Below are positions 28,184 to 37,909 of a stretch of 64,000 nt of DNA, piece by piece. Below the pieces are notes generated by a model. That model was not told the origin of the DNA. It did not search any database and saw only the letters and a program-made list of their open reading frames with translations. Made by a program: the position numbers and the translations under genes. This DNA comes from SAR324 cluster bacterium (GTDB lineage Bacteria > SAR324 > NAC60-12). The stretch is taken from the NCBI GenBank assembly GCA_028281495.1, contig JANQJU010000043.1:1-64000 (forward strand), in the 5' to 3' direction. Positions within the stretch are counted from its first letter, which is position 1. Every line of letters begins with the position of its first letter.

Positions 28184-28234
28184 ATTTTTCTAAACTTTGC
28201 ATTTTTCTAAACTTTGTATTTTTTCTGAACCTTG
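28184..28234. repeat. three tandem 17-bp repeats across the debranching-enzyme stop codon
   Basis: ATTTTTCTAAACTTTGC at 28184-28200 and ATTTTTCTAAACTTTGT at 28201-28217 are followed by a third copy with three changes at 28218-28234. The minus-strand gene stops at 28207-28209, inside the middle copy, so the first copy is downstream of the stop and the third is coding. A 17-bp unit is not a multiple of three, so expansion moves the stop. Confidence 0.9.
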
Positions 28235-30606
28235 TGTTTCAGGACATCTTGGCCTTGTAGCATCAAAAACGTTTTGCCTACCGGAGGCTCACAAAATTGA
28301 AGTGAACCGATCCAATCGTCATCGAGTTCTTGATAGATCTCAACCTCCGTTTCCTTCCCTTGCACTTTCAATGAGCTGGAGATGGTGTCAAAGTACACCG
28401 TTTCCTTCTGCTCCGGATCCAAACAGAAACAAATCCTCAGCCAAACGCGTTTCGCCCCCTCCTTAGACTCCTTTAGCGATGGCAAAATCATGTGAATCGC
28501 CAACGTTTCTGAATAACCCGTGAAGTTCACTTGAAATATCTGAGTCTGTCCATTTCGTTCGAAATGTAGAGCCACTGTTCCTGAAGTCCCAAAACGGAAT
28601 CGTCCTTCAAAATGTTCCCATGCTCTTGGAATTGCTGGGCGAAACACAAGGGCTTTTCCCAAAAGATTGGGCTGGAATCCTGCATAATCTTGAAATCCAT
28701 TGCGAGCATATTCTGAAACACTCCAGGCTTGAGAAAACGTTCCTGATAAAGTCAATCGGCCTTGTTTGTCTGGCAACGCATCAACCAATTCACTCATCGT
28801 TCCGCGAGTGCCCTGGTACAAAATTTGATCCGCGAGGTTTTGTGTCAAGGCATATGCCAATTCGGTTTGCCCGAATTTGATGAGAGCTGACACGGTAAAG
28901 CCCGCATTCCATCCCCAAATGGTGCCATTGTGATAAGCCGCATCTTTATGATGCTCGGGGCGGTTGTCATGGAAAGGGTGAAAATCGGAGTGATTAGGAT
29001 CCAAGGATACAATGCCATAGGGGAATAACAAAGTACTCACCGCGTTTTTCAGGATCATTGCTTCCACGCTAGTAGTCACCAACCGGTCATCAAGAGTAGA
29101 CGAATTCAGCCAACAACCATTGGAAGGGCTGGATGAATTTGATGGGCATGTATTGGTTGGTGAGAGCAACACAGGATCACCAAATGGGATGGTGATCAGC
29201 ATCAATTGATTGGGGCGGATCGTTTCGTCCGGCAGTCCATCACCGGTGATTCGGTCGGCTATTGTTTTGGTGGCAGGATTCCAAAAGCGTTGGATGAAAT
29301 GAATTTTGAGTTGGTGAGCTACTGCTTTCCAGGTTTCGGCTGGTTTGGAATCGGATCTGTAGTGAGCCATCCAAATTCCGATTTTCAGGGTTGTATACCA
29401 CAGAACTTGAACTTCGACCGCGCGGTTGCCTCGTGGAGACCACGGCCACTTCCCTTCGATTTTGGCATCCATCCACGTGTCGGCATCAGCATGAGTCAGG
29501 AAGCCTTCTTCATCCACATAATTGGCCAAGGCCCCTTCGATAAACCGGTACACGACTGGATACATTTGCGGAATGCGTTCTGTTTCCCCGGTATAACGTA
29601 AGTAATCGTACATGGCACGGATCAACCATGGGGTGCCATCCGTGGTGTTGTAAATCGTTTCAGTATCGGTCACTCGATTGGGAATGCGCCCAAAGTCGGG
29701 GTGATGAGGATCGGTGAGTTGGCGTTGTGCAAAGGTTTGTAGAACGTCCCATGCCTCTTCAAATTGTCCGGAAACCAATAACGTGCCGCTAAAAGCAATG
29801 AAAGTGTCGCGTCCCCAATGATCCTTGAACCATGGCAGCCCGGCCCAAATGCCTTTCCCCATCTCAGTTGTCACGAAGAAAGAAGCTGCCAGTTTGCTCC
29901 AAAGCAAGGCGCGGTTGTATTCTGGATCGGAGGTCCACAATTCGGTTTTGCTAAGGAAGTTGTAGAGGGTGTGTTTATGATCGGCAATGGGATCTTGCGT
30001 GAGTAACAGTCTTGCTAAGGTTTGGGCTTCTTCTTGGGTGAACCCAAATGCGAGATGTATTGTGAGATCTGTGATGTCGTTGGGAGTGCTCAGCTTCCAC
30101 CCGGCGCTAACAGGAACGATTGACAACGGGTGTTCGCTCACAATTGCCAGAAATTTTGGAAGGGTGGATGAAGATTCTGTGATATCCCCAGACAGCAAAA
30201 TTAGGTGTTTCTCTTGCGATATGACATGGGGAAACACGGAGACTTGCAATACCAAAGCAAGCTCCTCCCGATTTGGACTATGAAGATGCAAAGAAATGGC
30301 CCGTTTGTAACGATGAAGGATGAACTCTTCCCACACGTCATTCGGATATTCGGTGCGTACTCCGTGTGGGTACAATTGGGTTTGGGTAGAGGAAGCCTCT
30401 CGATCCTGAAGGGTTCCTCCAATATACGACGCAAAATCGAAAACAATTTCGTCACTTTTGATTCGATATCTCCCCATACCGTAGGTGGAACTGTTCCCCC
30501 AATAATAGCCATCGAGATTGTCACCATAAACAAACGAATCGTCGGTGGTGTGTGAGGAAAGAATGGCTAAGCTTTCCATTCGCTGATGCAGGTCATTGTG
30601 ATTCAT
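28207..30606 (-). CDS. glycogen-debranching-type amylo-alpha-1,6-glucosidase
   Basis: This 799-residue protein has an N-terminal beta-domain of the bacterial glycogen debranching type (about residues 1-200). An (alpha/alpha)6-barrel amylo-alpha-1,6-glucosidase domain follows, with WAGLPWFKDHWGRDTFIAFSG near 265-285, DADTWMDAKI, NRAVEVQVLWY and a late DYAGFQPNL. The enzyme class removes alpha-1,6-linked glucose or side chains from glycogen or limit dextrins in the cytoplasm. It converges on the chemoreceptor and lies next to malEFG, so it probably works on imported or stored alpha-glucan. A further 80-100 residue tail ends in a lysine-rich KVQKKYKV, encoded by the 17-bp repeat. Confidence 0.87.
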   Translation of the reverse strand: MNHNDLHQRMESLAILSSHTTDDSFVYGDNLDGYYWGNSSTYGMGRYRIKSDEIVFDFASYIGGTLQDREASSTQTQLYPHGVRTEYPNDVWEEFILHRYKRAISLHLHSPNREELALVLQVSVFPHVISQEKHLILLSGDITESSSTLPKFLAIVSEHPLSIVPVSAGWKLSTPNDITDLTIHLAFGFTQEEAQTLARLLLTQDPIADHKHTLYNFLSKTELWTSDPEYNRALLWSKLAASFFVTTEMGKGIWAGLPWFKDHWGRDTFIAFSGTLLVSGQFEEAWDVLQTFAQRQLTDPHHPDFGRIPNRVTDTETIYNTTDGTPWLIRAMYDYLRYTGETERIPQMYPVVYRFIEGALANYVDEEGFLTHADADTWMDAKIEGKWPWSPRGNRAVEVQVLWYTTLKIGIWMAHYRSDSKPAETWKAVAHQLKIHFIQRFWNPATKTIADRITGDGLPDETIRPNQLMLITIPFGDPVLLSPTNTCPSNSSSPSNGCWLNSSTLDDRLVTTSVEAMILKNAVSTLLFPYGIVSLDPNHSDFHPFHDNRPEHHKDAAYHNGTIWGWNAGFTVSALIKFGQTELAYALTQNLADQILYQGTRGTMSELVDALPDKQGRLTLSGTFSQAWSVSEYARNGFQDYAGFQPNLLGKALVFRPAIPRAWEHFEGRFRFGTSGTVALHFERNGQTQIFQVNFTGYSETLAIHMILPSLKESKEGAKRVWLRICFCLDPEQKETVYFDTISSSLKVQGKETEVEIYQELDDDWIGSLQFCEPPVGKTFLMLQGQDVLKHKVQKKYKV

Positions 30607-30700
30607 AAGGATTGCCTTTGGTCAAAGGGCATTGCTTGTTCTTGAGAGAAATACTGAGACGATTGCTGCCAAATGCGATGTTTTCAATATGAACCTGAGT

Positions 30701-32917
30701 TCATGTTTGGGAAGGAAGCACCAGCCCAGAACGGATGTGCAAATCACGTTGAGGGAAAGGCACTTCAATATTGTAATGGCGTAAGGCGGTTTCAATCTCC
30801 CACAGATAGGTGGCTTCAATCGATTGCCCAGGCTGGAGGCGTTGCGGATCCACCCAGACTACCAGTTCAAAATCTAAACTGTTGTCTCCCAAGTTCACTA
30901 ACCATGCAGCAGGTTGGCGTTCTGATGAGTCTGCAACGGTCAAATATACAGCCTGGGCAGCTTCAATGGCGGCTTGGGCAACTAAGTCTTTATCTGTTCC
31001 ATAAGCGACCCCAAATGGAATGTGAATCCGCCGGTACGCATCTCGAAATGTCCAGTTGATCACCTTGCCATTGATGAACTCAGAATTGGGCACCAGGATA
31101 TCCAAATTATCCAGTGTGGTGATTCGGGTACTTCGGACATTGATGGCTTGGACATGCCCCTTCACCCCTTCCAATTCCACATAATCCCCCACTTTCAAAG
31201 GGCGTTCGAAGAGCAGAATCAGTCCCGATACGAAGTTATTAAATATGGATTGCAGCCCAAAGCCAATCCCTACACTCAATGCGCCAGCTACCAACGCCAA
31301 GTTACTGAAATCGAGGCCAATGGAAGACATACCTATAATGCTTCCAACAATGATGATGGCATAATGCAATAAGCGTCCGAGAACATAAAGTGACGGATTG
31401 CTCAAGTTGGGTTGATTTTCACCCAATCGTCTTAAACTCAACCGAATGAGCTTGGAAAGCCAAAAGGCGAATACAATGATTAACGAGACTCGGATCAAGC
31501 CTAAAATCGTGACAGGGGTTTCACCAAGTGTGAAAAGGCTCTTTTGGGACCATTCCTTCACAAAATGGAAGGCATCGGCCATCCACAAACGTGCAGTGGC
31601 CCAGCTTTCTGTCCACTGCCCTTCATGCACAGTCCAACGCTGTTGAACCAACGTAGAAAGCATGGTGCTGAGCACCTGTGTTTTTTCTAATCGTTGCAAT
31701 TGCAATAAGCTGTCTTGCGCTTTTTTCAATCGTTGCTGATGAATTTCCTTCAAGTGACGTTCAGATCGCGTATTGCCCAAGGCGACCAAGGCGTCTCCTG
31801 CACGATTGAATTCACGCCGGGTACTGATCAACCACTGTTGTGACTTTTCTTCCACACTTTGTGATTTTTCTTTCCAACCTTGAATTGTGGCTCGAACTTT
31901 ATCTGCCTCCAGCGTGTTTGAATCGGCAAGCAAATCACCCAACATCTGTTGTATGGCGATTTGTTCGAATTCCAACTGATTTCGGCTTTGTTCAATCTGA
32001 TCGAACAATGTGTTTTGTATCAATAAACGGATCTTCGCCATTTCCAGAGGATTATTGCTAGTGGCTGGAATGGATTGCAGTTCGGCACGAGCTAATTTCA
32101 AAGTGGAGGCTTCTACGGTCTTTTGAGCCTGTATGAGCAACTGAGCCAGTGCCGCTTGTTCTTCCTTATGGGTAGTCAGTACGGATTCGGCATGTCTTCT
32201 TTCTTCTCGCAGATTGGTGAGATTGGCTTCGAGTTGCATCAATTGTTTTTCTTGCCGATTCAGCCGAAGCTGACCGACCTCGGTTTCAACTCGATGGATC
32301 ATCAGATCCAGTCCCGCTGTCAATCGCTGTTCTTCGTCGTCGAGATCCAAATAAGCAGCCATCAAATCATGGATCCGTTGAGCGGCTGTATCTTGAATCT
32401 TTTTTGCTTGGTTGAGGTCCACCTGTTGAGCCTGAACATCCATTTCCAGTTCATGTAGACGTTTCAGCAGATCCATCATTTCTCGAATCGTATAGGCGTT
32501 GGCAAAGGAGGCAGGAGAGTCTGGTACGGGAAATGGGGATTCCTCCAGCAACTGAATCGTTTGCTCTAGCCGTGTTAAAAAATTTTCAATTTTTGGTAGG
32601 ACCGATGCCTGAAGCTCAAGGCGGAGTTGTTTTCGTAACTGTTCTAAGAACGAACGAGAAATTTGAAGTTTTTCCTTTAACGGAGCGGTTTGAGTTTCAT
32701 TGTAGTATTGCCACCATTGTGGGGTGAGTTGGATCGGATTTGGTGGAGAACTAGGTAACTCGGTGGCATCTGCCATTTCTTGCGACATTCCGCTTCCACT
32801 GAGCGCTCCACAAAGTAGGGCCATTAGCAATCCATGCCGCATCCACATAAATGCAAGGCTTTTCATTGATTTCCAAATTACCAATTTTGAGATCTCTTGA
32901 GAGTCGTGTTGAACCAT
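30701..32917 (-). CDS. large MscS-family mechanosensitive channel (MscK/KefA-like)
   Basis: This 738-residue protein has a signal-like hydrophobic segment (about residues 18-45) and a long periplasmic coiled-coil region (about 60-420). Membrane helices lead into the MscS core: LVAGALSVGIGFGLQSIFNNF pore helix near 542-562, then GDYVELEGVKGHVQAI and NSEFINGKVINW. MscS channels release solutes on osmotic downshock; the long periplasmic part is that of the MscK/MscM class. Two starts are plausible: ATG 32917 with AAAGG, and ATG 32866 with GGAAA, which gives a cleaner signal peptide. It is divergent from the PilN-like gene. Confidence 0.88.
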   Translation of the reverse strand: MVQHDSQEISKLVIWKSMKSLAFMWMRHGLLMALLCGALSGSGMSQEMADATELPSSPPNPIQLTPQWWQYYNETQTAPLKEKLQISRSFLEQLRKQLRLELQASVLPKIENFLTRLEQTIQLLEESPFPVPDSPASFANAYTIREMMDLLKRLHELEMDVQAQQVDLNQAKKIQDTAAQRIHDLMAAYLDLDDEEQRLTAGLDLMIHRVETEVGQLRLNRQEKQLMQLEANLTNLREERRHAESVLTTHKEEQAALAQLLIQAQKTVEASTLKLARAELQSIPATSNNPLEMAKIRLLIQNTLFDQIEQSRNQLEFEQIAIQQMLGDLLADSNTLEADKVRATIQGWKEKSQSVEEKSQQWLISTRREFNRAGDALVALGNTRSERHLKEIHQQRLKKAQDSLLQLQRLEKTQVLSTMLSTLVQQRWTVHEGQWTESWATARLWMADAFHFVKEWSQKSLFTLGETPVTILGLIRVSLIIVFAFWLSKLIRLSLRRLGENQPNLSNPSLYVLGRLLHYAIIIVGSIIGMSSIGLDFSNLALVAGALSVGIGFGLQSIFNNFVSGLILLFERPLKVGDYVELEGVKGHVQAINVRSTRITTLDNLDILVPNSEFINGKVINWTFRDAYRRIHIPFGVAYGTDKDLVAQAAIEAAQAVYLTVADSSERQPAAWLVNLGDNSLDFELVVWVDPQRLQPGQSIEATYLWEIETALRHYNIEVPFPQRDLHIRSGLVLPSQT

Positions 32918-33269
32918 GATGCCTTTCTGTTAGATTGACTGGTTATCTATATGCAGTGCTGATCTGTGATTTACTATCAAGTAAGGATCCGGATGGATAG
33001 ATGCACCTCCTAGAAGTGAGCACTTTTTTGATATCAAGACTAATAAAAAAAGTTAGTGAAATACTTCACTGTTATTTTTGAATTCCATCCAGGTTATAAA
33101 CGGTCTCAAACTCAGTTTTAACGGAGCATGATTGGTTGATAGAAATATACTTTCTGTTAGCAAGTCCTCCAAGTTTCACCATCAATGCCAGATGTGTAGT
33201 CTCGAAGAAAATTTGGTACTGAGTGAATATGGCACGATACATATGCTAGAGTTAAAGAAGAGGTCTTTC
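32918..33269. other. AT-rich divergent intergenic region
   Basis: This region separates the mscS-type gene (minus) from the PilN-like gene (plus). I support no gene in it. AGTGAA/TTCACT at 33055-33070 forms a 6-bp hairpin with an ATAC loop followed by GTTATTTTTG, which could act as a weak terminator or operator. An in-frame ATG at 33132 exists, but I prefer the later start of the plus-strand gene. Confidence 0.5.
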
Positions 33270-34535
33270 ATGTTTCGTCGCAAGCGTACTTGTTTTGTAT
33301 TCCTTTCGCGCCATCAATTGTGGATTGTGCAACAGAAGCATCTCGTGCAAGCGGAAACCTTCGAAGCGGGAGTTAAAGCTCAAGATGTGATCCGCAATTG
33401 TTTACAATGGGAGGTGCAGCGACTTGTATTGTTATTAGAACCGCCTTGGATCTTTGTGAATTTTGATCGAACCATACCCCTTTCTCGTCGAGACACGCGC
33501 CAGTACGCTGAACGCATGTTGACCTTTCGGGGTCTGGGAGAGCAACAAATTGTCAAGGTGGGAGCTGGTTTTTTAGAGTTACCCATTCGGAACCAACGAG
33601 GATTGCTCTGTGGTGGTTTACCTCCTCAAACCCAAGCCCTAGTGGAAAGCTTGGAGCAACAACATCGTATGGAGGTCCAATGTGTGCCTTTGTTTTATGC
33701 TTGCGTTCCGGAATTGCTACAGCAAGAATCCGACATGATGTGGTTTTACGGTTTGGAGCAATTCGCCTTTGTAGAAAAACAAGGCCGTGTTTTGGAACGT
33801 TTGATTCCGTTACCGAATCATCTTTCCATGTCTACCTATGAACGAATTATCAGCGACACGATTCGCTCTCTTCCGGGAAAATTGCCTACTTTTCGGTTGG
33901 GCGATATTTCACAGGCTTCTTTTGCCAAAGAACGCCCCGTTTCGATTACCAAGGTGGCCTCCCATTGGCGAGGCTTGGGACGGAATCCTTACCGAGGGTT
34001 TTGGTGGGGGACTGAAAATTGGTCCTGGGAACTTTCTGGAAAAGTAGCTGTTGTTGCAGGGTGTATTAGTCTATTGATTGGTTTTTATTATTGGTATGAC
34101 TCCACAACCCAACACATCCAACAAAGACAACAGCAATTGGAAGCCGCTCTACAACAACTTCAAGAGGATGAAATCCAAATTGATCGACTTGCCGCCTATC
34201 AACGTCAGCAAGAACGTTTTGCCCAAGTCAATACGGTATATCAGCAACTCCAAGGAGCCTCATGGGCTACGCACCACTTGCTTTCACAATTGATCCATCC
34301 ACTGCCACCCCAAGTATGGATTAAACATTTTTCCTACGAAGCCCAACGCTTGGACCTGATGCTTTTGACTTTGCATAGTCCTCAAATTCCCCATGTTTTA
34401 GAAATTTTGGGGAAGATCCCGGCAGTGCAATCGGTGCATCTGAGGTCACAAGAATCTCTCCAGATTCAAAAACAACAGGTGACTGAATTTATACTTGCGA
34501 TTGAACTCAACCCCAACCAACTGAAAAGCCTGTGA
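33270..34535 (+). CDS. PilM/PilN-like (GspL-like) membrane assembly protein
   Basis: This 421-residue protein begins with a cytoplasmic part of about 250 residues with the strand pattern of PilM/GspL actin-like domains. One membrane helix follows at about residues 255-278 (VAVVAGCISLLIGFYYWY). A glutamine-rich coiled coil comes next, and a C-terminal domain resembles PilN (HLLSQLIHPLPPQVWIKHF, with a VLEILGKIPAVQSVHL segment). This would be the inner-membrane platform of a type IV pilus or type II secretion system, with PilM and PilN parts in one chain. No other pilus gene is near. I chose ATG 33270 because an AGAGG site lies 6 bp upstream. The assignment is structural inference. Confidence 0.55.
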   Translation: MFRRKRTCFVFLSRHQLWIVQQKHLVQAETFEAGVKAQDVIRNCLQWEVQRLVLLLEPPWIFVNFDRTIPLSRRDTRQYAERMLTFRGLGEQQIVKVGAGFLELPIRNQRGLLCGGLPPQTQALVESLEQQHRMEVQCVPLFYACVPELLQQESDMMWFYGLEQFAFVEKQGRVLERLIPLPNHLSMSTYERIISDTIRSLPGKLPTFRLGDISQASFAKERPVSITKVASHWRGLGRNPYRGFWWGTENWSWELSGKVAVVAGCISLLIGFYYWYDSTTQHIQQRQQQLEAALQQLQEDEIQIDRLAAYQRQQERFAQVNTVYQQLQGASWATHHLLSQLIHPLPPQVWIKHFSYEAQRLDLMLLTLHSPQIPHVLEILGKIPAVQSVHLRSQESLQIQKQQVTEFILAIELNPNQLKSL

Positions 34536-35716
34536 CTTCACGCCCTCCTTGGATTCTTCCCACAATTATCATCTCCCAGTTTGCAGGGACTTCACTGTGG
34601 TTTGCAAGTAATGCTGTACTTGCCGATCTGCAACGTCAATGGAATCTGGAAAGCTCTGCTTTGAGTTACATGACATCTGCTGTCCAATTTGGATTCATTG
34701 CGGGAACTTTGTGTTTTGCCTTTTTTGCGATTGCAGATCGTTTTTCTCCACGCTGGGTGTTTTTTGGATGTTCCGTTTTGGGAGCATTATCAAATGTCAG
34801 TATGTTTGCAGCTCAAGGCTTCTATTCGCTTATGGTTCTAAGGTTTCTCACCGGATTTTTTTTAGCAGGCATTTACCCGGTGGGAATGAAGATCGCAGCA
34901 GGCTGGTACCGAGAAGGCTTGGGAAATGCCTTAGGGTTTTTAGTCGGAGCGTTGGTATTGGGCACGGCTTTTCCGCATCTGTTGAAGGGGTGGGGGCAAA
35001 CGCTACCTTGGGAACAAGTGATTCTACTGATTTCTGGGGTTGCGTTGCTAGGAGGGATACTGATGTTGTGGCTGGTTCCAGATGGCCCCTTTTTATTCAA
35101 AGGCACACGATTCAATAGCAAAGCGTTGTTCATTATTTTTCAATCGAAAGACTTGCGGTCTGCTTCATTCGGTTATTTCGGGCACATGTGGGAAATTTAT
35201 ACATTGTGGGCTTTCATTCCGCTATGGCTTGCCGCCTATGCACAACAGGTGGAAATTTCTTTGAATATTTCGTTGTGGTCGTTTGGCATCATAGCCGCGG
35301 GCAGTTTGGGATGTATGGGAGGAGGAATTCTTTCTAGGCGTTTTGGGAGTGCCCAGGTCGCGTTTTTTCAATTGTGTTCATCGGGAATCTGTTGCGCGCT
35401 GTCACCTTGGCTGTTTGGTGGCTCTCCGGAATGGTTCCTCGGATTTCTGTTGTTTTGGGGGATGGTGGCTGCTGGAGATTCGCCCCAGTTTTCTGCTTTG
35501 ACTGCTCAGGCTGCGCCTCGTGAATATGTGGGATCGGCCTTGACCATTGTCACTTGTATTGGTTTTTCGATTACGATTGTGAGCATTCAACTTCTCAATT
35601 TCTTGTTACCTCTATTCTCTCCATCGTGGCTTTTTTTACTGCTTACAGTGGGGCCAGTATTCGGTCTCATTGCCCTGAAGCCCCTCGTTGCCATTCCGCG
35701 TTCGCAACCAAAGTGA
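34532..35716 (+). CDS. MFS transporter, about 12 membrane segments
   Basis: This 394-residue inner-membrane carrier has twelve predicted helices in two halves. An ADRFSPRWVFFG segment sits at the classic loop 2-3 position, and RFLTGFFLAGIYPVGMK resembles helix 4 of sugar-phosphate/anion MFS carriers. The substrate is unknown. The start is GTG, overlapping the previous stop (GTGA), so it is co-translated with the PilN-like gene. recD starts 11 bp later, making a PilN-like/MFS/recD/redoxin run. Confidence 0.85.
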   Translation: MTSRPPWILPTIIISQFAGTSLWFASNAVLADLQRQWNLESSALSYMTSAVQFGFIAGTLCFAFFAIADRFSPRWVFFGCSVLGALSNVSMFAAQGFYSLMVLRFLTGFFLAGIYPVGMKIAAGWYREGLGNALGFLVGALVLGTAFPHLLKGWGQTLPWEQVILLISGVALLGGILMLWLVPDGPFLFKGTRFNSKALFIIFQSKDLRSASFGYFGHMWEIYTLWAFIPLWLAAYAQQVEISLNISLWSFGIIAAGSLGCMGGGILSRRFGSAQVAFFQLCSSGICCALSPWLFGGSPEWFLGFLLFWGMVAAGDSPQFSALTAQAAPREYVGSALTIVTCIGFSITIVSIQLLNFLLPLFSPSWLFLLLTVGPVFGLIALKPLVAIPRSQPK

Positions 35717-35727
35717 TGGTATAGCCT

Positions 35728-37875
35728 ATGTCGCTTGATATCTCGATAACTCCATGGGGGACTGCCCGGGACACATTTTTCCAGAATTCGAACACGGCCA
35801 CATCAACGGATGTCAAATCGATGTTTCGGCCTAAAGGCCTTCCTATGGCACTCCGTGAGGTGCTGGATAGTTGTGAGGCTTTGGGATTATCCCCTGCTTA
35901 TTTTTATCAAGCTTGGGATATGATTCATTGGCAGAAAGCAGAAGTTTCTTCCGAAACCCAAGCGGCGCTGGTGGCATTGCTCCTCCTTTCTCACAAATTT
36001 TTGCAGGTCGGGAATACCTGTTTGCCTTTGCGAGACCAGCAGGGAAACTGGCAGGTTGTCGAGCATTTCATAAATCATGGTATAGCTCCCAAAGCTGCAC
36101 AAACTTATGCTGCTGTGATTCCTGATTTATTGGAATCCGCTCAATGGCGTTGGTTGTTTGGCAGCTCCTCTGACTTCACGCCCTTTGTGCTAACAGAAAA
36201 CAGTACTTTGCTCTATCATCAAAAGTTATTCTTGAGTGAACGGACGTTTGTGGAAGCCTTTCAGCGTCGGCTCGTTCGGCATCCTGAAATCCCATCTTCG
36301 GATCGGGTGCAACAAGTTTTAGATGAAGTTTTGGAACAGTATCCCATCCGGGTCGGTTCCCAACCAATGCAACTTTCTCCAGAGCAACAATTGGCCTTGT
36401 TGGTGGCATTGCAGTCTTCTGTCACGATCATTTCAGGTGGGCCAGGGACTGGGAAAACTTCAATTGTAGTGCTGATTTTAAGGTTATTGTATCGCCTGGG
36501 TTTGGCCTCACATGTGGCCTTAGCCGCTCCCACAGGTCGGGCGGCCAAACGCATGGCTGAATCGATCGAACAAGGATTGAAATCGATTCCATCAGAGCCT
36601 GACACTGCTCCAGATCAAATGTTGCTCGAACGTTTGCCGGAATCACAAACCTTACATCGTTTGCTGGGGTATAATCCGCAGTCGCATGCCTTCCGCTATC
36701 ATGCAAACAACCCTTTGGAACATCAAATCGTGATTGTGGACGAAGCTTCTATGATTGATATGGCGTTGATGTCAAAACTCATCCAAGCCCTGACCCCCTC
36801 AGTCCCCAGCATGGCTGCGCCAGCACGGTTAATTTTACTAGGAGACGCCAATCAATTGCCTTCTGTCGGAGCTGGAGCTGTTTTGATGGACTTGGTGCCG
36901 TCTACCCCTTCGTTGACAGCGTCTCAACACACCTTACTGCTTGAACAAGCCCCGCATTTGCAAGCGCTGTTGGCCTCCTATGAACAGACTCCTACCGAAA
37001 TAGAGGCTCCTGGGGTAGTCCGCTTGACACGAAGCTACCGTCAACGAAAAGAGGATCCTCAAGGTAAAAATATTTTAGAGGTTGCCCACAAAGTGAATGT
37101 GATGCGGGATCAAGGCTGGGATTTCAATTTCTTGTTCGAAAGCCAACAGGAAGGGGATGGAGTGATCCAGACCATCAGAACTCCTGAAGCGTATCCGTGG
37201 GAGAACGTCTACTTTTTGGAGCAGGACAATGCACCCCATGAAATCGAGAGTTTTGTCCATTTCTGGAAAGGCACATTTTTTCAAACCCCTGCTTGGCGTG
37301 CGTTGATCCAACCACTCTATTCTCCTGAATTGCCTGCACATCAGGTTGCCGATTTGGATCGACTGTTTGAGTTTTATAATCAAAGCCGACTTTTGTCTTT
37401 GATGCGGATTTCTCACACAGGGGTGGATTTCTTGAACCAACGGTTTCGTCAACAATTAGGAATTTCAGAAGAAGGCTGGTATGCAGGAGCACCCATCATG
37501 GTGCAACAAAATGACTACGACAACGACCTGTTCAATGGAGATCAAGGCTTGTGTCTGCGGTTTGCCCATCCCACAATGGGAGCCTCCGAATTACGAGTGG
37601 TTTTTCCGACAAGCCAAGGCTATCGCACCTACTACCCACATCAATTGCGAAATATCCAACTCGCTTATGCGATGACAGTCCATAAAAGTCAGGGATCGGA
37701 ATATGAGCATGTGGCAATCGTCTTACCCGCAGAAGCCAACGCCCTCTTGATCAAAGAGATGATCTATACTGCGGTCACACGTGCGAAAAAATCGGTCCTC
37801 ATACTGGGAAAAAGCGAAATACTTCAACAAGCGGTCTTTCATAAAGTGCAACGATTCAGCGGAATTCGTCGATAA
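35728..37875 (+). CDS. recD: exodeoxyribonuclease V alpha subunit (RecD1 type)
   Basis: This 715-residue superfamily 1B helicase has an N-terminal RecD1-type domain (LLLSHKFLQVGNTCLPL). Walker A SGGPGTGKTS lies near residues 235-244, Walker B IVIVDEASMID, motif III GDANQLPSVGAGAVL, a YAMTVHKSQGSEYEHV motif V and TAVTRAKKSVLILG near the end. It is about 100 residues longer than E. coli RecD, mainly between motif III and the C-terminal motor. RecD moves 5' to 3' in RecBCD during break processing. recB and recC are not adjacent: the neighbours are an MFS carrier and a redoxin. A stand-alone role cannot be excluded. Confidence 0.92.
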   Translation: MSLDISITPWGTARDTFFQNSNTATSTDVKSMFRPKGLPMALREVLDSCEALGLSPAYFYQAWDMIHWQKAEVSSETQAALVALLLLSHKFLQVGNTCLPLRDQQGNWQVVEHFINHGIAPKAAQTYAAVIPDLLESAQWRWLFGSSSDFTPFVLTENSTLLYHQKLFLSERTFVEAFQRRLVRHPEIPSSDRVQQVLDEVLEQYPIRVGSQPMQLSPEQQLALLVALQSSVTIISGGPGTGKTSIVVLILRLLYRLGLASHVALAAPTGRAAKRMAESIEQGLKSIPSEPDTAPDQMLLERLPESQTLHRLLGYNPQSHAFRYHANNPLEHQIVIVDEASMIDMALMSKLIQALTPSVPSMAAPARLILLGDANQLPSVGAGAVLMDLVPSTPSLTASQHTLLLEQAPHLQALLASYEQTPTEIEAPGVVRLTRSYRQRKEDPQGKNILEVAHKVNVMRDQGWDFNFLFESQQEGDGVIQTIRTPEAYPWENVYFLEQDNAPHEIESFVHFWKGTFFQTPAWRALIQPLYSPELPAHQVADLDRLFEFYNQSRLLSLMRISHTGVDFLNQRFRQQLGISEEGWYAGAPIMVQQNDYDNDLFNGDQGLCLRFAHPTMGASELRVVFPTSQGYRTYYPHQLRNIQLAYAMTVHKSQGSEYEHVAIVLPAEANALLIKEMIYTAVTRAKKSVLILGKSEILQQAVFHKVQRFSGIRR

Positions 37876-37909
37876 TTTATCTCTCATTAACCTCTTAGCA
37901 GGAGAAAGT

